A program made the position numbers and the translations under genes. The notes beneath the pieces are model-generated. The model was given only the letters and a program-made list of their open reading frames with translations. It was not told the origin of the DNA and searched no databases. Of a stretch of 64,000 nucleotides of DNA, positions 1 to 8,037 are shown in pieces. The number at the start of each line of letters is the position of its first letter. The stretch's first letter is position 1. The stretch is from Campylobacterota bacterium (GTDB taxonomy: Bacteria; Campylobacterota; Campylobacteria; Campylobacterales; Sulfurimonadaceae): the NCBI GenBank assembly GCA_040752835.1, contig JBFMGG010000007.1, forward strand, positions 124,001 to 188,000. The letters run 5' to 3'.

Positions 1-1
1 A

Positions 2-367
2 CCCAAAGAGACTTTGCGGATCAGCGACAAGGTGAAAAAAGTCGAGCTCTCCAGGCCCGGGATGAAAATGGTCGTGCAGGGAGCCTCCTCGGGACCGATC
101 GTTAACGAATACCATGCTAAGATTCAGGGACTCATTTATGCCCGTTTTCACCCTCCCTCGGGATCGCAGGGACAGGCTGCACGCGTGCGTATCACGATCG
201 ATGCGGCGGGGAGGCTCGTTTCGTACAAGGTGATCGCCTATTCCCGGAGCGTTTCGCTCAACGGTGAAGTCGACTGGCTTCGGGAGCGGCTCGAGACAGT
301 CGTATTCCCGCCTCATCCCGAGGGGAGGGACGCGGTGCTGGAATGTATTTTAACGGCCAAGGAGTAG
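2..367 (+). CDS. TonB/TolA-like C-terminal domain protein (5' truncated by window edge)
   Basis: The reading frame is open from the first bases of the window, so only the C-terminal ~121 residues are visible. They look like a TonB/TolA C-terminal domain: a run of the type 'YARFHPPSGSQG', then 'VRITIDAAGRLVSYKV' and a closing segment rich in basic and aliphatic residues. tolB starts 4 nt after its stop, followed by pal and cpoB, so this is probably the periplasm-spanning TolA-like link between the inner-membrane TolQ/R (ExbB/D) motor and Pal/TolB at the outer membrane. The C. jejuni locus has a comparable TonB-like gene in this place. The N-terminal membrane anchor is outside the window. Confidence 0.75.
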   Translation, partial: PKETLRISDKVKKVELSRPGMKMVVQGASSGPIVNEYHAKIQGLIYARFHPPSGSQGQAARVRITIDAAGRLVSYKVIAYSRSVSLNGEVDWLRERLETVVFPPHPEGRDAVLECILTAKE

Positions 368-371
368 CCAT

Positions 372-1619
372 TTGAAGTTTTTGTTTGTTTTGTTCGCGGC
401 GGTTTGTTTTCTGCGTGCCGCCGATGCGACGATCGAAGTCGTCAAAGGGGTCGAATCGCTGCCGAAACTGGCGGTGGAAGACGCCTCGGCGTTTAAAAGC
501 GACGCGACGGTACGGATGTCCAAAATGCTTGTTGCCGATATGCAGGTGGTGTCGTTGTTCGACGTTGACGCAAACTATGCGGCGGCTCCCTATGAATCGA
601 CTGTGCCCGCACCCGTTCACAAAGATGCGCAGTACCTTCTCCGCTACCGGCTGCATGACGACGGAAACGGGGGAATGAAAGCGGATGTGCGCCTGATCCG
701 AAACGGCCAGGAGCTGTTTGCCAAGTCCTACGTCCTCAAACAAAGCGAGATGATGGTATTCCTGGCCCATTCGATCGCATACGACATCAATGCGAAGATG
801 GGGGGCACCCCGATGGAATGGATGAAACGTAAGGTCCTTTTGACCCGTTTGAGTGCTCCCAGACGCGCCGACATCATCGCCGCGGACTATACCCTTTCGT
901 ACCAGAAAGTGATTCTCAGCGGCGGGATGTACGGTTTTGCCAAATGGGCCAATCGCGAACAGACCGACTTGTACTATACGTCGCTGAGCGATTTCAAGCC
1001 GACGATTTACAAAATGAATCTTTCCAGCGGCAAGCGGGAAAAACTGATCTCTTCGGACGGAATGGCGGTGTGTTCGGATGTCAGTGAAGACGCCAAGCGG
1101 TTGTTACTCACACTCGCCCCGGCGGGACAGCCCGATATTTTCCTCTACGATACCCAAAGCGGCACCAAAACCCGTCTTACCGACTATTCGGGGATTGACG
1201 TCAACGGACAGTTTCTGGGGAACGAGGGGATCGCGTTTGTTTCGAACCGTCTGGGATACCCCAACGTCTTTGCAAAGAACTTCAATTCCACCGCCGTTAC
1301 GCCGCTCGTTTACCAGGGAAAAAACAACTCTTCACTCAGCGCATACAAAAATCTCCTTGTCTACAAAGCGCGTGAAAATCCTGCCACATACGGCGGAAAC
1401 TCGTTTAACCTCCATCTGCTTTCGCTCAATTCAGGGAGTGTCAAACGTCTGACCGCCAGCGGCGAAAACGATTTTCCCCGTTTCTCTCCCGACGGAGAAG
1501 CGATTTTGTTTATCAAGCAAGAAGGGAGCCGCAGCTCGGTCGGCGTGATCCGTCCTTCTGTTAACAAAAGTTTTGCCTTTCCGTTGAAAATGGGTCGTAT
1601 CCAGTCCATCGACTGGTAA
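372..1619 (+). CDS. tolB: Tol-Pal system beta-propeller protein TolB
   Basis: 415 residues. It starts with TTG four bases after the upstream stop and opens with a signal peptide (MKFLFVLFAAVCFLRAADA). The N-terminal alpha/beta domain (about 25-160) is followed by WD40-like TolB propeller repeats with recurring 'LTDYSG', 'RLTASGENDFPRFSPDG' and 'AFVSNRLGYPNVF' motifs. TolB is periplasmic, binds Pal and works with TolA in outer-membrane constriction during division. Length and gene order fit the family. The TTG start is chosen because the signal peptide begins there and no better-placed ATG exists. Confidence 0.93.
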   Translation: MKFLFVLFAAVCFLRAADATIEVVKGVESLPKLAVEDASAFKSDATVRMSKMLVADMQVVSLFDVDANYAAAPYESTVPAPVHKDAQYLLRYRLHDDGNGGMKADVRLIRNGQELFAKSYVLKQSEMMVFLAHSIAYDINAKMGGTPMEWMKRKVLLTRLSAPRRADIIAADYTLSYQKVILSGGMYGFAKWANREQTDLYYTSLSDFKPTIYKMNLSSGKREKLISSDGMAVCSDVSEDAKRLLLTLAPAGQPDIFLYDTQSGTKTRLTDYSGIDVNGQFLGNEGIAFVSNRLGYPNVFAKNFNSTAVTPLVYQGKNNSSLSAYKNLLVYKARENPATYGGNSFNLHLLSLNSGSVKRLTASGENDFPRFSPDGEAILFIKQEGSRSSVGVIRPSVNKSFAFPLKMGRIQSIDW

Positions 1620-1671
1620 TGTTTACCGTTTTTCGGTACCATAACGCATATCACAAGTATGAGGTGACAGC

Positions 1672-2232
1672 ATGATGAAAAATGCAGCTTTGATCAGTGC
1701 CACGGTAGCACTTTTAGTTTTGAGCGGATGCAGCAGCAAAGAGCCTGCGATCGACGCAACCGCTTCTTCGGCATCCGCCACGGGTACGAACACGGCTTCT
1801 TCTGCGGCGACCACCGCCGGTACGGATTCGAATGCGGTCATCGCACCGATCACCAACGCCGCTACGGCCGATACAACGGCTTCGTCTGCAGTCGGGACTA
1901 ACGGTTCGGAAGGCGGGTTGAACAATATCCTGTTCGACTACGACAAATTCGACATCCGTGAAGATATGCAAGAGGCGATGAAAAACAACAGCGCGCTCGT
2001 CAAAGGCAAAAACGTCAAACTCGAAGGAAACTGCGACGAATTCGGAAGCGACGAATACAACTACGCCCTCGGCCTCAAACGTGCCAATGCGGTCAAAACG
2101 GCGCTGGTCAATGACGGTATGAACCCTGACTCGATCACGATGGTCAGTTTCGGCGAAGGCAATCCCGTATGTCTGGAGAAAACTCCAGAGTGCTGGCAAA
2201 AAAACCGTCGTGTAGAATTCAAACTTCCCTAA
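1672..2232 (+). CDS. pal: Peptidoglycan-associated lipoprotein Pal
   Basis: 186 residues. A lipoprotein signal ends in the lipobox LSGC, placing the acylated Cys near residue 20. A low-complexity Ala/Ser/Thr linker (about 25-80) leads to an OmpA-like peptidoglycan-binding domain, with 'LFDYDKFDI' and the 'NCDEFGSDEYNYALGLKRA' stretch that normally contacts diaminopimelate. The protein anchors the outer membrane to peptidoglycan and binds TolB. A good ribosome site (GAGGTGA) precedes the double ATG. Two Cys near the C-terminus (VCLEKTPEC) could form a disulfide. cpoB follows with no intergenic base. Confidence 0.95.
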   Translation: MMKNAALISATVALLVLSGCSSKEPAIDATASSASATGTNTASSAATTAGTDSNAVIAPITNAATADTTASSAVGTNGSEGGLNNILFDYDKFDIREDMQEAMKNNSALVKGKNVKLEGNCDEFGSDEYNYALGLKRANAVKTALVNDGMNPDSITMVSFGEGNPVCLEKTPECWQKNRRVEFKLP

Positions 2233-3099
2233 ATGCGTACGTCTGTCGCGTTTTTAACACTCCTTTCATTCTCCCTTTCCGCATCCGAACCGTCGGTTTT
2301 CGGTGCGGGTAACCTGAACGTTCCCAACCCTTACGGTCTTACCAGTGAAGAGAAATTGATTCTCGAAAACAAAAAAGAGATTCAGACGGTGTTGCAAAAA
2401 CACAACGTCCAAAATGCCAAGGTCGAAACCGTGACCGAACGGCTCGACGGTCTGCAGACCATTGTCGAAGGGCTGGCGCAGACGACCAACGAACACCGGC
2501 AAAAGCTCCAGCGGCTTGGAGACGATAACGCATCGCAAAGTATTTCCGAACTGAAAAAACAAATCGATGCCAATACCGAAAACATCGCCCAGTTCAAATC
2601 GCTGCTCGAAGAGCTCTCTTTGGTCGTTGACGGGATCAATGCCAATTACGTCACCAAAGATCAGTTCGCCCAGCTGATTTCCCAGCTCAAACTCAAACCG
2701 ATCGCGGCAAAAAAAGGGGAAAACCCGGCCATCGTGAGCGTATCCGCGATCGAAAAAGAGGCTTTTCGGCTTTTCGGCGAAAAAAAGTTTGCCGAAGCCC
2801 AGTCGATGTTCGAGCAGATGGTGCAGAAAAAACACAAAACGGCCGAGGCGCATTACATGATCGGGGAGTGCCAGTATGAGCGCAAAGCCTACAAAGAGGC
2901 GGTAGCAAGTTACAAAGAAAGCGCCTCACGCAATGAAAAAGCGCTGTATATGCCTACGCTGCTGCTCCACTCGGGGATTTCCATGGAAAAAACGGGCGAT
3001 CAGGCGATGGCCAAAGCGTTTTACCAGGCGACCATCTCCAAATACGGCGGCAGCGGTGCGGCACGAGAGGCGCAGGAACGGATCTCTAAGCTCAAGTAG
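2233..3099 (+). CDS. cpoB: Tol-Pal system TPR protein CpoB (YbgF)
   Basis: 288 residues starting on the base after the pal stop. An N-terminal signal peptide (SFSLSASEP) is followed by a coiled-coil region (about 40-145), as in the trimerising N-terminal part of YbgF/CpoB, then TPR repeats (about 175-285; 'AEAHYMIGECQYERKAY' is typical). CpoB is periplasmic and coordinates the Tol machine with peptidoglycan synthesis. The coiled coil contains one match to the bacterial N-glycosylation sequon (D-D-N-A-S near residue 98). It is the last gene before a new promoter-like region in front of slyD. Confidence 0.9.
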   Translation: MRTSVAFLTLLSFSLSASEPSVFGAGNLNVPNPYGLTSEEKLILENKKEIQTVLQKHNVQNAKVETVTERLDGLQTIVEGLAQTTNEHRQKLQRLGDDNASQSISELKKQIDANTENIAQFKSLLEELSLVVDGINANYVTKDQFAQLISQLKLKPIAAKKGENPAIVSVSAIEKEAFRLFGEKKFAEAQSMFEQMVQKKHKTAEAHYMIGECQYERKAYKEAVASYKESASRNEKALYMPTLLLHSGISMEKTGDQAMAKAFYQATISKYGGSGAAREAQERISKLK

Positions 3100-3138
3100 C
3101 TACCGGTGCGCTTTCAGCGTCGCTATAGGTAAATGTGC

Positions 3139-3144
3139 TAAAAT
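3139..3144 (+). promoter_or_regulatory. Probable -10 box of slyD
   Basis: TAAAAT in a GTGC context lies 27 nt before the slyD ATG and is followed by an AAGAAGG ribosome site. No convincing -35 element is seen, which is common for Campylobacterota sigma-70 promoters. It would start a new transcript after the tol-pal genes. Confidence 0.4.
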
Positions 3145-3171
3145 CGCACCATCTTAAAAGAAGGCTATATT

Positions 3172-3693
3172 ATGGCAATTGAAACGAATCAGATCGTATC
3201 TCTTGAGTACGAAGTACGCGACGGCGGAACCGTCGTAGACAGCAACGTCGGCGGACACCCCCTGGTATTCATGTTCGGAAAAGGGCAGATCATCCCGGGT
3301 CTCGAAACAGGGATCGCACACATGAATATCGGCGATAAAGGCGATGTTCTCGTGAAGGCGGCGGACGCTTACGGCGATTACAATCCCGAAGCCCAGCAGG
3401 AACTTCCGCGCGAACAATTCGCCGGAATCGATCTTAACGTCGGGATGACCCTCTACGGACAGGGTGAAGACGGCGGTACCGTCCAGGTCATCGTCAAAGA
3501 CATCAAAGACGACTCCGTCGTTATCGATTTCAACCACCCCCTCGCGGGCAAAGACCTGATGTTCACGGTCACGATCCACAACGTACGCGACGCGTCACCC
3601 GAAGAAGCGATGACGGGCATTCCTGCCGAAAATCGCGTAGAGAGCAGCGGATGCTGCGGAAGCGGCGGTAACCACGGCTGTGGATGCCACTAA
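3172..3693 (+). CDS. slyD: FKBP-type peptidyl-prolyl isomerase SlyD
   Basis: 173 residues. The FKBP fold is split by an insert-in-flap chaperone domain: N-terminal 'SLEYEVRDGGTVVDSN', 'GKGQIIPGLETGI', then the insert about residues 70-125, then 'VIDFNHPLAGKDLMFTV'. The short tail is rich in Cys, Gly and His (CCGSGGNHGCGCH), as expected of the metal-binding tail of SlyD, which in other bacteria supplies Ni for hydrogenase and urease. It is cytoplasmic. The last 14 bases overlap the next gene. Confidence 0.93.
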   Translation: MAIETNQIVSLEYEVRDGGTVVDSNVGGHPLVFMFGKGQIIPGLETGIAHMNIGDKGDVLVKAADAYGDYNPEAQQELPREQFAGIDLNVGMTLYGQGEDGGTVQVIVKDIKDDSVVIDFNHPLAGKDLMFTVTIHNVRDASPEEAMTGIPAENRVESSGCCGSGGNHGCGCH

Positions 3694-4450
3694 TTTCCTG
3701 ACGGCCTCGAACGCTTCGATCGAAGCGTTCAAGACGGCCAATCTTTTGAAGGGATTAGGGGTCAACGCCGTTATTTTCGGAGAACGGGGAACGGGTAAAC
3801 TGACCCTTGCCCGTTACATCCTTCCCCATGCACCCGTAATCGATGCGAGCCGTTTCGATGAATTGCTCGACGCGATCGAGTCCCACAGCGAGGTTATCAT
3901 TTACCGCCTGGACAACGTCGCAAACCTGAAGCGATTGATCGAAGCGTTGCAAAAGACCCGTACGCGCGTCGTCGCAACCGCGGGCGGGCGCTATTCGCAA
4001 GATCAGCTTGACGAGATTTTCACGATCCGCCTGGCGTTGCCTCCACTGTCCGAACGGAGCGAAGATGTCGCCGTACTGATCGACGCGTTCGTGCAGGAAG
4101 CACGCCACACGCTGGGCAAAACGGAGCCGTTTGAACGCAACGGATTCGTCCCCGATCTGAGCGAAAACGCGATTTCGCTTCGTCGTCAGGTGTACCTGCA
4201 TTATCTTTTCGACAGCATCGGGGAAAACGACCTGATGGGGATCATGGAACACTATCTCAGCGACAAGCTCGGCAGCAATAACGATTACCGGGCATTTTTG
4301 CACCTTTATGAAGTGCCGCTGATCCGTGCAGGGATCAAGCGATTCAAATCGCAGCTGCAACTTGCCGAACGGCTGGGGCTCAACCGAAACACCCTGCGTA
4401 AAAAAATCGCAGACCATTCCGATTATCAACTCGAAACAAAGGAGCATTAA
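3680..4450 (+). CDS. Small Fis-type HTH protein with degenerate AAA+ (NtrC-like) domain
   Basis: 256 residues. A P-loop (GERGTGK, about residues 34-40) sits in an N-terminal ATPase-like domain. The region expected to hold Walker B reads VIIYRLDNV and no GAFTGA loop for sigma-54 contact is visible. Arg-rich sensor-like text (LPPLSERSEDVAVLIDAFV) matches the NtrC family, and the C-terminus is a Fis-type helix-turn-helix (LQLAERLGLNRNTLRKKI). It overlaps slyD by 14 bp and ends on the first base of fabD, so it is cotranscribed with both. It may be a DNA-binding regulator no longer able to activate sigma-54. Its function and any regulatory target are unknown to me. Confidence 0.7.
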   Translation: MDATNFLTASNASIEAFKTANLLKGLGVNAVIFGERGTGKLTLARYILPHAPVIDASRFDELLDAIESHSEVIIYRLDNVANLKRLIEALQKTRTRVVATAGGRYSQDQLDEIFTIRLALPPLSERSEDVAVLIDAFVQEARHTLGKTEPFERNGFVPDLSENAISLRRQVYLHYLFDSIGENDLMGIMEHYLSDKLGSNNDYRAFLHLYEVPLIRAGIKRFKSQLQLAERLGLNRNTLRKKIADHSDYQLETKEH

Positions 4451-5385
4451 TGTCCAAAAAAATTGCGATGATATTTCCCGGCCAGGGGAGCCAGAGCGTA
4501 GGGATGGGGAAATCCTTCTACGAAAACTCTCCGCTTGCCCGTGAAATGTTCGAAAAGGCGGGGGAACGGATCGGTGTCGATTTTGCCAAACTCCTTTTCG
4601 AGCCGAACGAACAGCTTGATCAGACCGCCTATACGCAGCCTGCCATCTTGCTGGTATCGTTGATCGCCTATCGCCTTTTCCAGGAAGCTCGTCCGAGCGA
4701 TGCGGTGATGTTTTTGGGACACTCCCTCGGTGAATTCAGTGCCCTTGCGGCGGCCGGTGCTATCGATTACGTCGATGCGGTGGAGCTCGTGCACAAGCGC
4801 GGGGCATTGATGCAAAGCGCATGCGAATCGATCGATGCGGGGATGATGGCTATTCTGGGGCTTGACGATGCGCTCGTCGAAGAGCTGTGCGAAAAAGCGC
4901 AAAGCGAGGGCAAAAAAGTGTGGCCGGCGAACTACAATCAGGCCGGACAGCTCGTCGTTGCCGGGCTCAAAGCCGATTTGCAGTCGATGGAAAGCGTTTT
5001 TAAAGAAGCGGGAGCGAAGCGGGCCCTGCTGTTGAACATGTCGATCGCCAGTCACTGCCCGCTGCTTGAAAGCGCGCAGGCCCCGTTGGCCGAGGTTATG
5101 GAAAAAATGCTCGTCGACACCTTCGTAGCACCCGTAGTTTCGAACGTCACGACGGGCAAGTATTCGAACAAAACCGATGCCGTGGCGCTGCTGAAAGATC
5201 AGCTGGTCAAGCCGGTCAAATACAAACAGTCGATCGAAGCGATCGCGGGTGAAATCGACGTGATGATCGAATTCGGAAACGGTGCGGTCCTCAAAGGGCT
5301 CAACAAACGGAACGCTCCCGATATCGAGACCTACGGCATTTCCGACATGGACAGCCTCGCGAAGGTTTGCGAAGCGCTCGCATGA
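4450..5385 (+). CDS. fabD: Malonyl-CoA:ACP transacylase FabD
   Basis: 311 residues, full length. N-terminal 'IFPGQGSQSVGMG', the active-site Ser in GHSLGE, 'GMMAILGLDD', and the catalytic His in 'MSIASHCPLL' are all present. It transfers malonyl groups from CoA to acyl carrier protein to feed fatty-acid synthesis in the cytoplasm. It starts on the last base of the upstream gene and its stop overlaps the next gene by an ATGA. Confidence 0.96.
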   Translation: MSKKIAMIFPGQGSQSVGMGKSFYENSPLAREMFEKAGERIGVDFAKLLFEPNEQLDQTAYTQPAILLVSLIAYRLFQEARPSDAVMFLGHSLGEFSALAAAGAIDYVDAVELVHKRGALMQSACESIDAGMMAILGLDDALVEELCEKAQSEGKKVWPANYNQAGQLVVAGLKADLQSMESVFKEAGAKRALLLNMSIASHCPLLESAQAPLAEVMEKMLVDTFVAPVVSNVTTGKYSNKTDAVALLKDQLVKPVKYKQSIEAIAGEIDVMIEFGNGAVLKGLNKRNAPDIETYGISDMDSLAKVCEALA

Positions 5386-6140
5386 AAATCGCCCTCGTCC
5401 AGACCTCGCCGCGACTGAATCGTTCCAACCTTGCGGAGATTTTGGAACGGGTCCAAGAAAATGCCGACGCCGACGTGGTCGTTTTCCCCGAACTCTCGCT
5501 GAGCGGCTACCTGCTGCAGGACAAGCTGTTCGAAGACGCGTGGAACCTCGACGAACTCGAGCCGCTGGCGCAGGCGAGCCGACAATGCGACATCGTGGTC
5601 GGCGCGGCGATGTGGGACGGGGGGAAAGTCTACAACAGCGCGCTCTATTTTTCGCAGGGTGCGTTGGCCCACATGCATCATAAAAATCATCTTCCCACCT
5701 ACGGGATGTTTGAAGAGGGGCGGTATTTTGCCGCAGGCGATGCAATCGAGGCGTTCGATACCCCTCACGGCCCTGCGGTGATGGTCGTATGCGAAGACCT
5801 CTGGCATGCGGATACGATCGACGCGATCGCCCAAAGCGACGCGCAGATCGTTTACGTTCTCGCCGCGTCTCCGGCGCGCGAGTTCGGCGACGCGGGGATC
5901 GGTATCGAAGTGCAATGGGACGCGCTGCTCAAAGCAACCGCGCTTCTGAGTCACAATTACGTCGTCTTCGTCAACCGTGTCGGCTTCGAAGACGGATTGG
6001 GCTTTTGGGGCGGCAGTCGGGTCATTACCCCATCCGCAGAGACCGAGCATCGGCTTGAGCTTTTCAAGCCGGGCAGCATGAACGTCGAACTGAATCATCG
6101 TCTTCAGAAACTGGGGCGTTACCTCGCCAAAAATTTTTAA
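5382..6140 (+). CDS. Carbon-nitrogen hydrolase (nitrilase superfamily)
   Basis: 252 residues from the ATG that overlaps the fabD stop; a longer frame begins 15 nt upstream but lacks this coupling. The Glu-Lys-Cys triad is visible: Glu in VVFPELSLSGY, Lys in HHKNHLPTYG, Cys in MVVCEDLWH. The fold and length match amidohydrolases of the NAD-synthetase glutaminase or N-carbamoylputrescine amidase type. The substrate cannot be told from sequence. It is translationally coupled to fabD. Compare the second nitrilase homologue at 29205, which lacks the catalytic Cys. Confidence 0.85.
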   Translation: MKIALVQTSPRLNRSNLAEILERVQENADADVVVFPELSLSGYLLQDKLFEDAWNLDELEPLAQASRQCDIVVGAAMWDGGKVYNSALYFSQGALAHMHHKNHLPTYGMFEEGRYFAAGDAIEAFDTPHGPAVMVVCEDLWHADTIDAIAQSDAQIVYVLAASPAREFGDAGIGIEVQWDALLKATALLSHNYVVFVNRVGFEDGLGFWGGSRVITPSAETEHRLELFKPGSMNVELNHRLQKLGRYLAKNF

Positions 6141-6157
6141 TACAGACAAGGAATCCA

Positions 6158-6850
6158 ATGAAAATCGCAATTATGGGCGCAATGCGCGAAGAGATCGAAC
6201 CGATCCTCGAATCGGTAGGAAGTTATACCTCTTTCGACCATGCGGGAAATACGTTTTACGAATGCCGCTACGGCGACCACGATCTTGTCATTGCCTATTC
6301 GAAAATCGGTAAAGTCTTTTCGGCGATCACCGCGTCGGTCATGATCGAGCGTTTCGGGGCTGAAACACTCCTCTTCAGCGGTGTGGCCGGCGGAATCAGC
6401 AAAGAGCTGAAAATCGGCGATCTGGTGATGGCAAGCGCTCTGTGTCAGCACGACGTCGACATTACCGCGTTCGGCCACCCTTACGGTTTTATCCCCGAGG
6501 GATCGGTCATGGTCGACGCCGACCGGCCCCTCATCGCACTGGCCAAAGAGGTGGCCCTGGCGATGGGTGTAGAGGTCAAGGAAGGGATTATCGCGACGGG
6601 AGATCAGTTTGTCGCCTCTGCGGAGCGTAAGCACTGGATCGAGACGACGTTCAAGGCTGACGCCCTGGAGATGGAAGGGGCAAGCGTCGCGTGCGTGTGC
6701 GCCAATTTCGGGATTCCGTTTTTTATTCTGCGCGCGATCAGCGACAGCGCCGACGGCGATGCGGGGATGGACTTCGATACGTTCTTGCAAAGCTCGGCCA
6801 AAGTCAGCGCCCGCTTTATCCTAGAGATGGTTAAACGCCTTGGGCATTAA
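6158..6850 (+). CDS. mtnN: 5'-methylthioadenosine/S-adenosylhomocysteine nucleosidase
   Basis: 230 residues. The N-terminus 'KIAIMGAMREEIEPIL', the 'LLFSGVAGGIS' loop, and the catalytic Asp in 'ILRAISDSADGDA' identify the MtnN/Pfs family. 'DALEMEGASVACVC' carries the nucleoside-binding Met-Glu. It cleaves MTA, SAH and, in many Campylobacterota, 6-amino-6-deoxyfutalosine of the futalosine menaquinone pathway; the last role is inferred from relatives. The start has an AAGGAA ribosome site. Confidence 0.94.
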   Translation: MKIAIMGAMREEIEPILESVGSYTSFDHAGNTFYECRYGDHDLVIAYSKIGKVFSAITASVMIERFGAETLLFSGVAGGISKELKIGDLVMASALCQHDVDITAFGHPYGFIPEGSVMVDADRPLIALAKEVALAMGVEVKEGIIATGDQFVASAERKHWIETTFKADALEMEGASVACVCANFGIPFFILRAISDSADGDAGMDFDTFLQSSAKVSARFILEMVKRLGH

Positions 6851-7598
6851 ACTCAGCAAAAAAATCATGCGCCAGATCGGCCGTACCAATGCGGCGTTCG
6901 GTCTGATCGAGGAGGGGGACAGAATTCTCGTCGGTCTGAGCGGCGGGAAAGATTCCCTTACGATGGTGCACGCCCTGATGGAACAGCAGCGGCGCGCGCC
7001 GTTTCGGTTTGAAATTCTGGCCGTCACCGTTACGTACGGGATGGGGGAGGACCTTTCGGCCCTGATCGCGCATTGCGCCGAGCATGGCGTCCCACACCGG
7101 GTATATGAGACCAATACGTACGAAATCGCCGCTGACAAGATCCGCCACAACTCATCGTTTTGCAGTTTCTTTTCGCGGATGCGCCGCGGAGCTCTTTATA
7201 CGGCGGCCAAAGAGTTCGGGTGTAACAAGGTTGCCCTGGGACATCACCTCGACGACGCTGCGGAGAGTTTTTTCATGAACCTGATCTACAACGGTCATCT
7301 GCGCTCGCTGGCCCCCAAGTACCGTGCCGAAAACGGATTGGTCGTCATCCGTCCGCTGATCCAGCTGCGTGAGCGTCAGCTTGCCGCGTGCGCGCTGGAG
7401 AACGAGATGCCTACCGTCGGCGATGAGGCGTGCCCTTCGATGCGGTTCGACGTCAAGATGCCGCACGCACGGGCTTCTATGAAAACGATGCTTCACGAAA
7501 TGGAGGCAAAATACCCCGATTTGTTTGTGTCGATCAACTCTGCGTTCGGCCACATCAGCGACGACGCTTTCTTCGACCCCGAACGTTTTAACGTTTAG
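6840..7598 (+). CDS. TtcA-like tRNA 2-thiocytidine synthetase (PP-loop ATPase)
   Basis: 252 residues from a TTG overlapping the mtnN stop; an ATG 27 nt later is an alternative. The PP-loop SGGKDS is at about 34-39 and 'LGHHLDDAAESFFMNL' at about 133-148, both typical of TtcA, which thiolates C32 of some tRNAs. The usual CxxC that, with a third Cys, ligates a [4Fe-4S] cluster is changed: C108 is followed by Ser-Phe-Phe instead of a second Cys, and the next candidate is C198 (DEACPSMR). Catalysis therefore may use a modified cluster site. The 3' end overlaps the convergent gene by 11 bp. Confidence 0.75.
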   Translation: MGIKLSKKIMRQIGRTNAAFGLIEEGDRILVGLSGGKDSLTMVHALMEQQRRAPFRFEILAVTVTYGMGEDLSALIAHCAEHGVPHRVYETNTYEIAADKIRHNSSFCSFFSRMRRGALYTAAKEFGCNKVALGHHLDDAAESFFMNLIYNGHLRSLAPKYRAENGLVVIRPLIQLRERQLAACALENEMPTVGDEACPSMRFDVKMPHARASMKTMLHEMEAKYPDLFVSINSAFGHISDDAFFDPERFNV

Positions 7599-8037
7599 CC
7601 TCTTCGTAATCGAGCCGTTTGCGGCTCAGAAACTCGATAATACGCTCCTGATAGATCTTGCTCTCATCCCCGGATGTGCAGGCCTGAAGCCTGCGCAGGT
7701 GGGAAGGCTCGATTTTCTGCGCGTAGCGGGGCATCAGACGAAGCTCTTCGACGATGTCGTAGATGAGGGTCTGGTCGTTGCGGGTTTTTTTGCTACCCGA
7801 AGCGGCAACGTACTCCTGAACCGTCATCACCAGTGCCGCGGCACGGTCCGATTCGGCATAAATCTCTCCCGCAATCTCTTCAAGCGCCCCAAGATAACGG
7901 TGGATCGGCTCTTCGGCGCCGGCGATCATGACCGCGTACGTTTTGGCACGAAATTCAAGCGAAGTATGGTGATAGACAAAAATTTCACGGAACGCACTGA
8001 AAAAATGGTTGCGTATTTGTCTTAATACGGTTCGCAC
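7588..8037 (-). CDS. Conserved hypothetical protein, all-helical
   Basis: 149 residues from a GTG with an AAGGAG site 5-10 nt upstream. It starts within the 3' end of mutY (16 bp overlap) and is therefore cotranscribed with it. No domain is recognised: the sequence is predicted largely alpha-helical and charged, with no signal peptide or membrane segment. Its 3' end overlaps the ttcA-like gene. Nothing in the protein allows a function call. Confidence 0.7.
   Translation of the reverse strand: MRTVLRQIRNHFFSAFREIFVYHHTSLEFRAKTYAVMIAGAEEPIHRYLGALEEIAGEIYAESDRAAALVMTVQEYVAASGSKKTRNDQTLIYDIVEELRLMPRYAQKIEPSHLRRLQACTSGDESKIYQERIIEFLSRKRLDYEEAKR

Noticed and set aside
1078-1452. 124-codon plus-strand frame inside tolB in another frame
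   Set aside because: Overlaps TolB propeller coding; no signal or domain.
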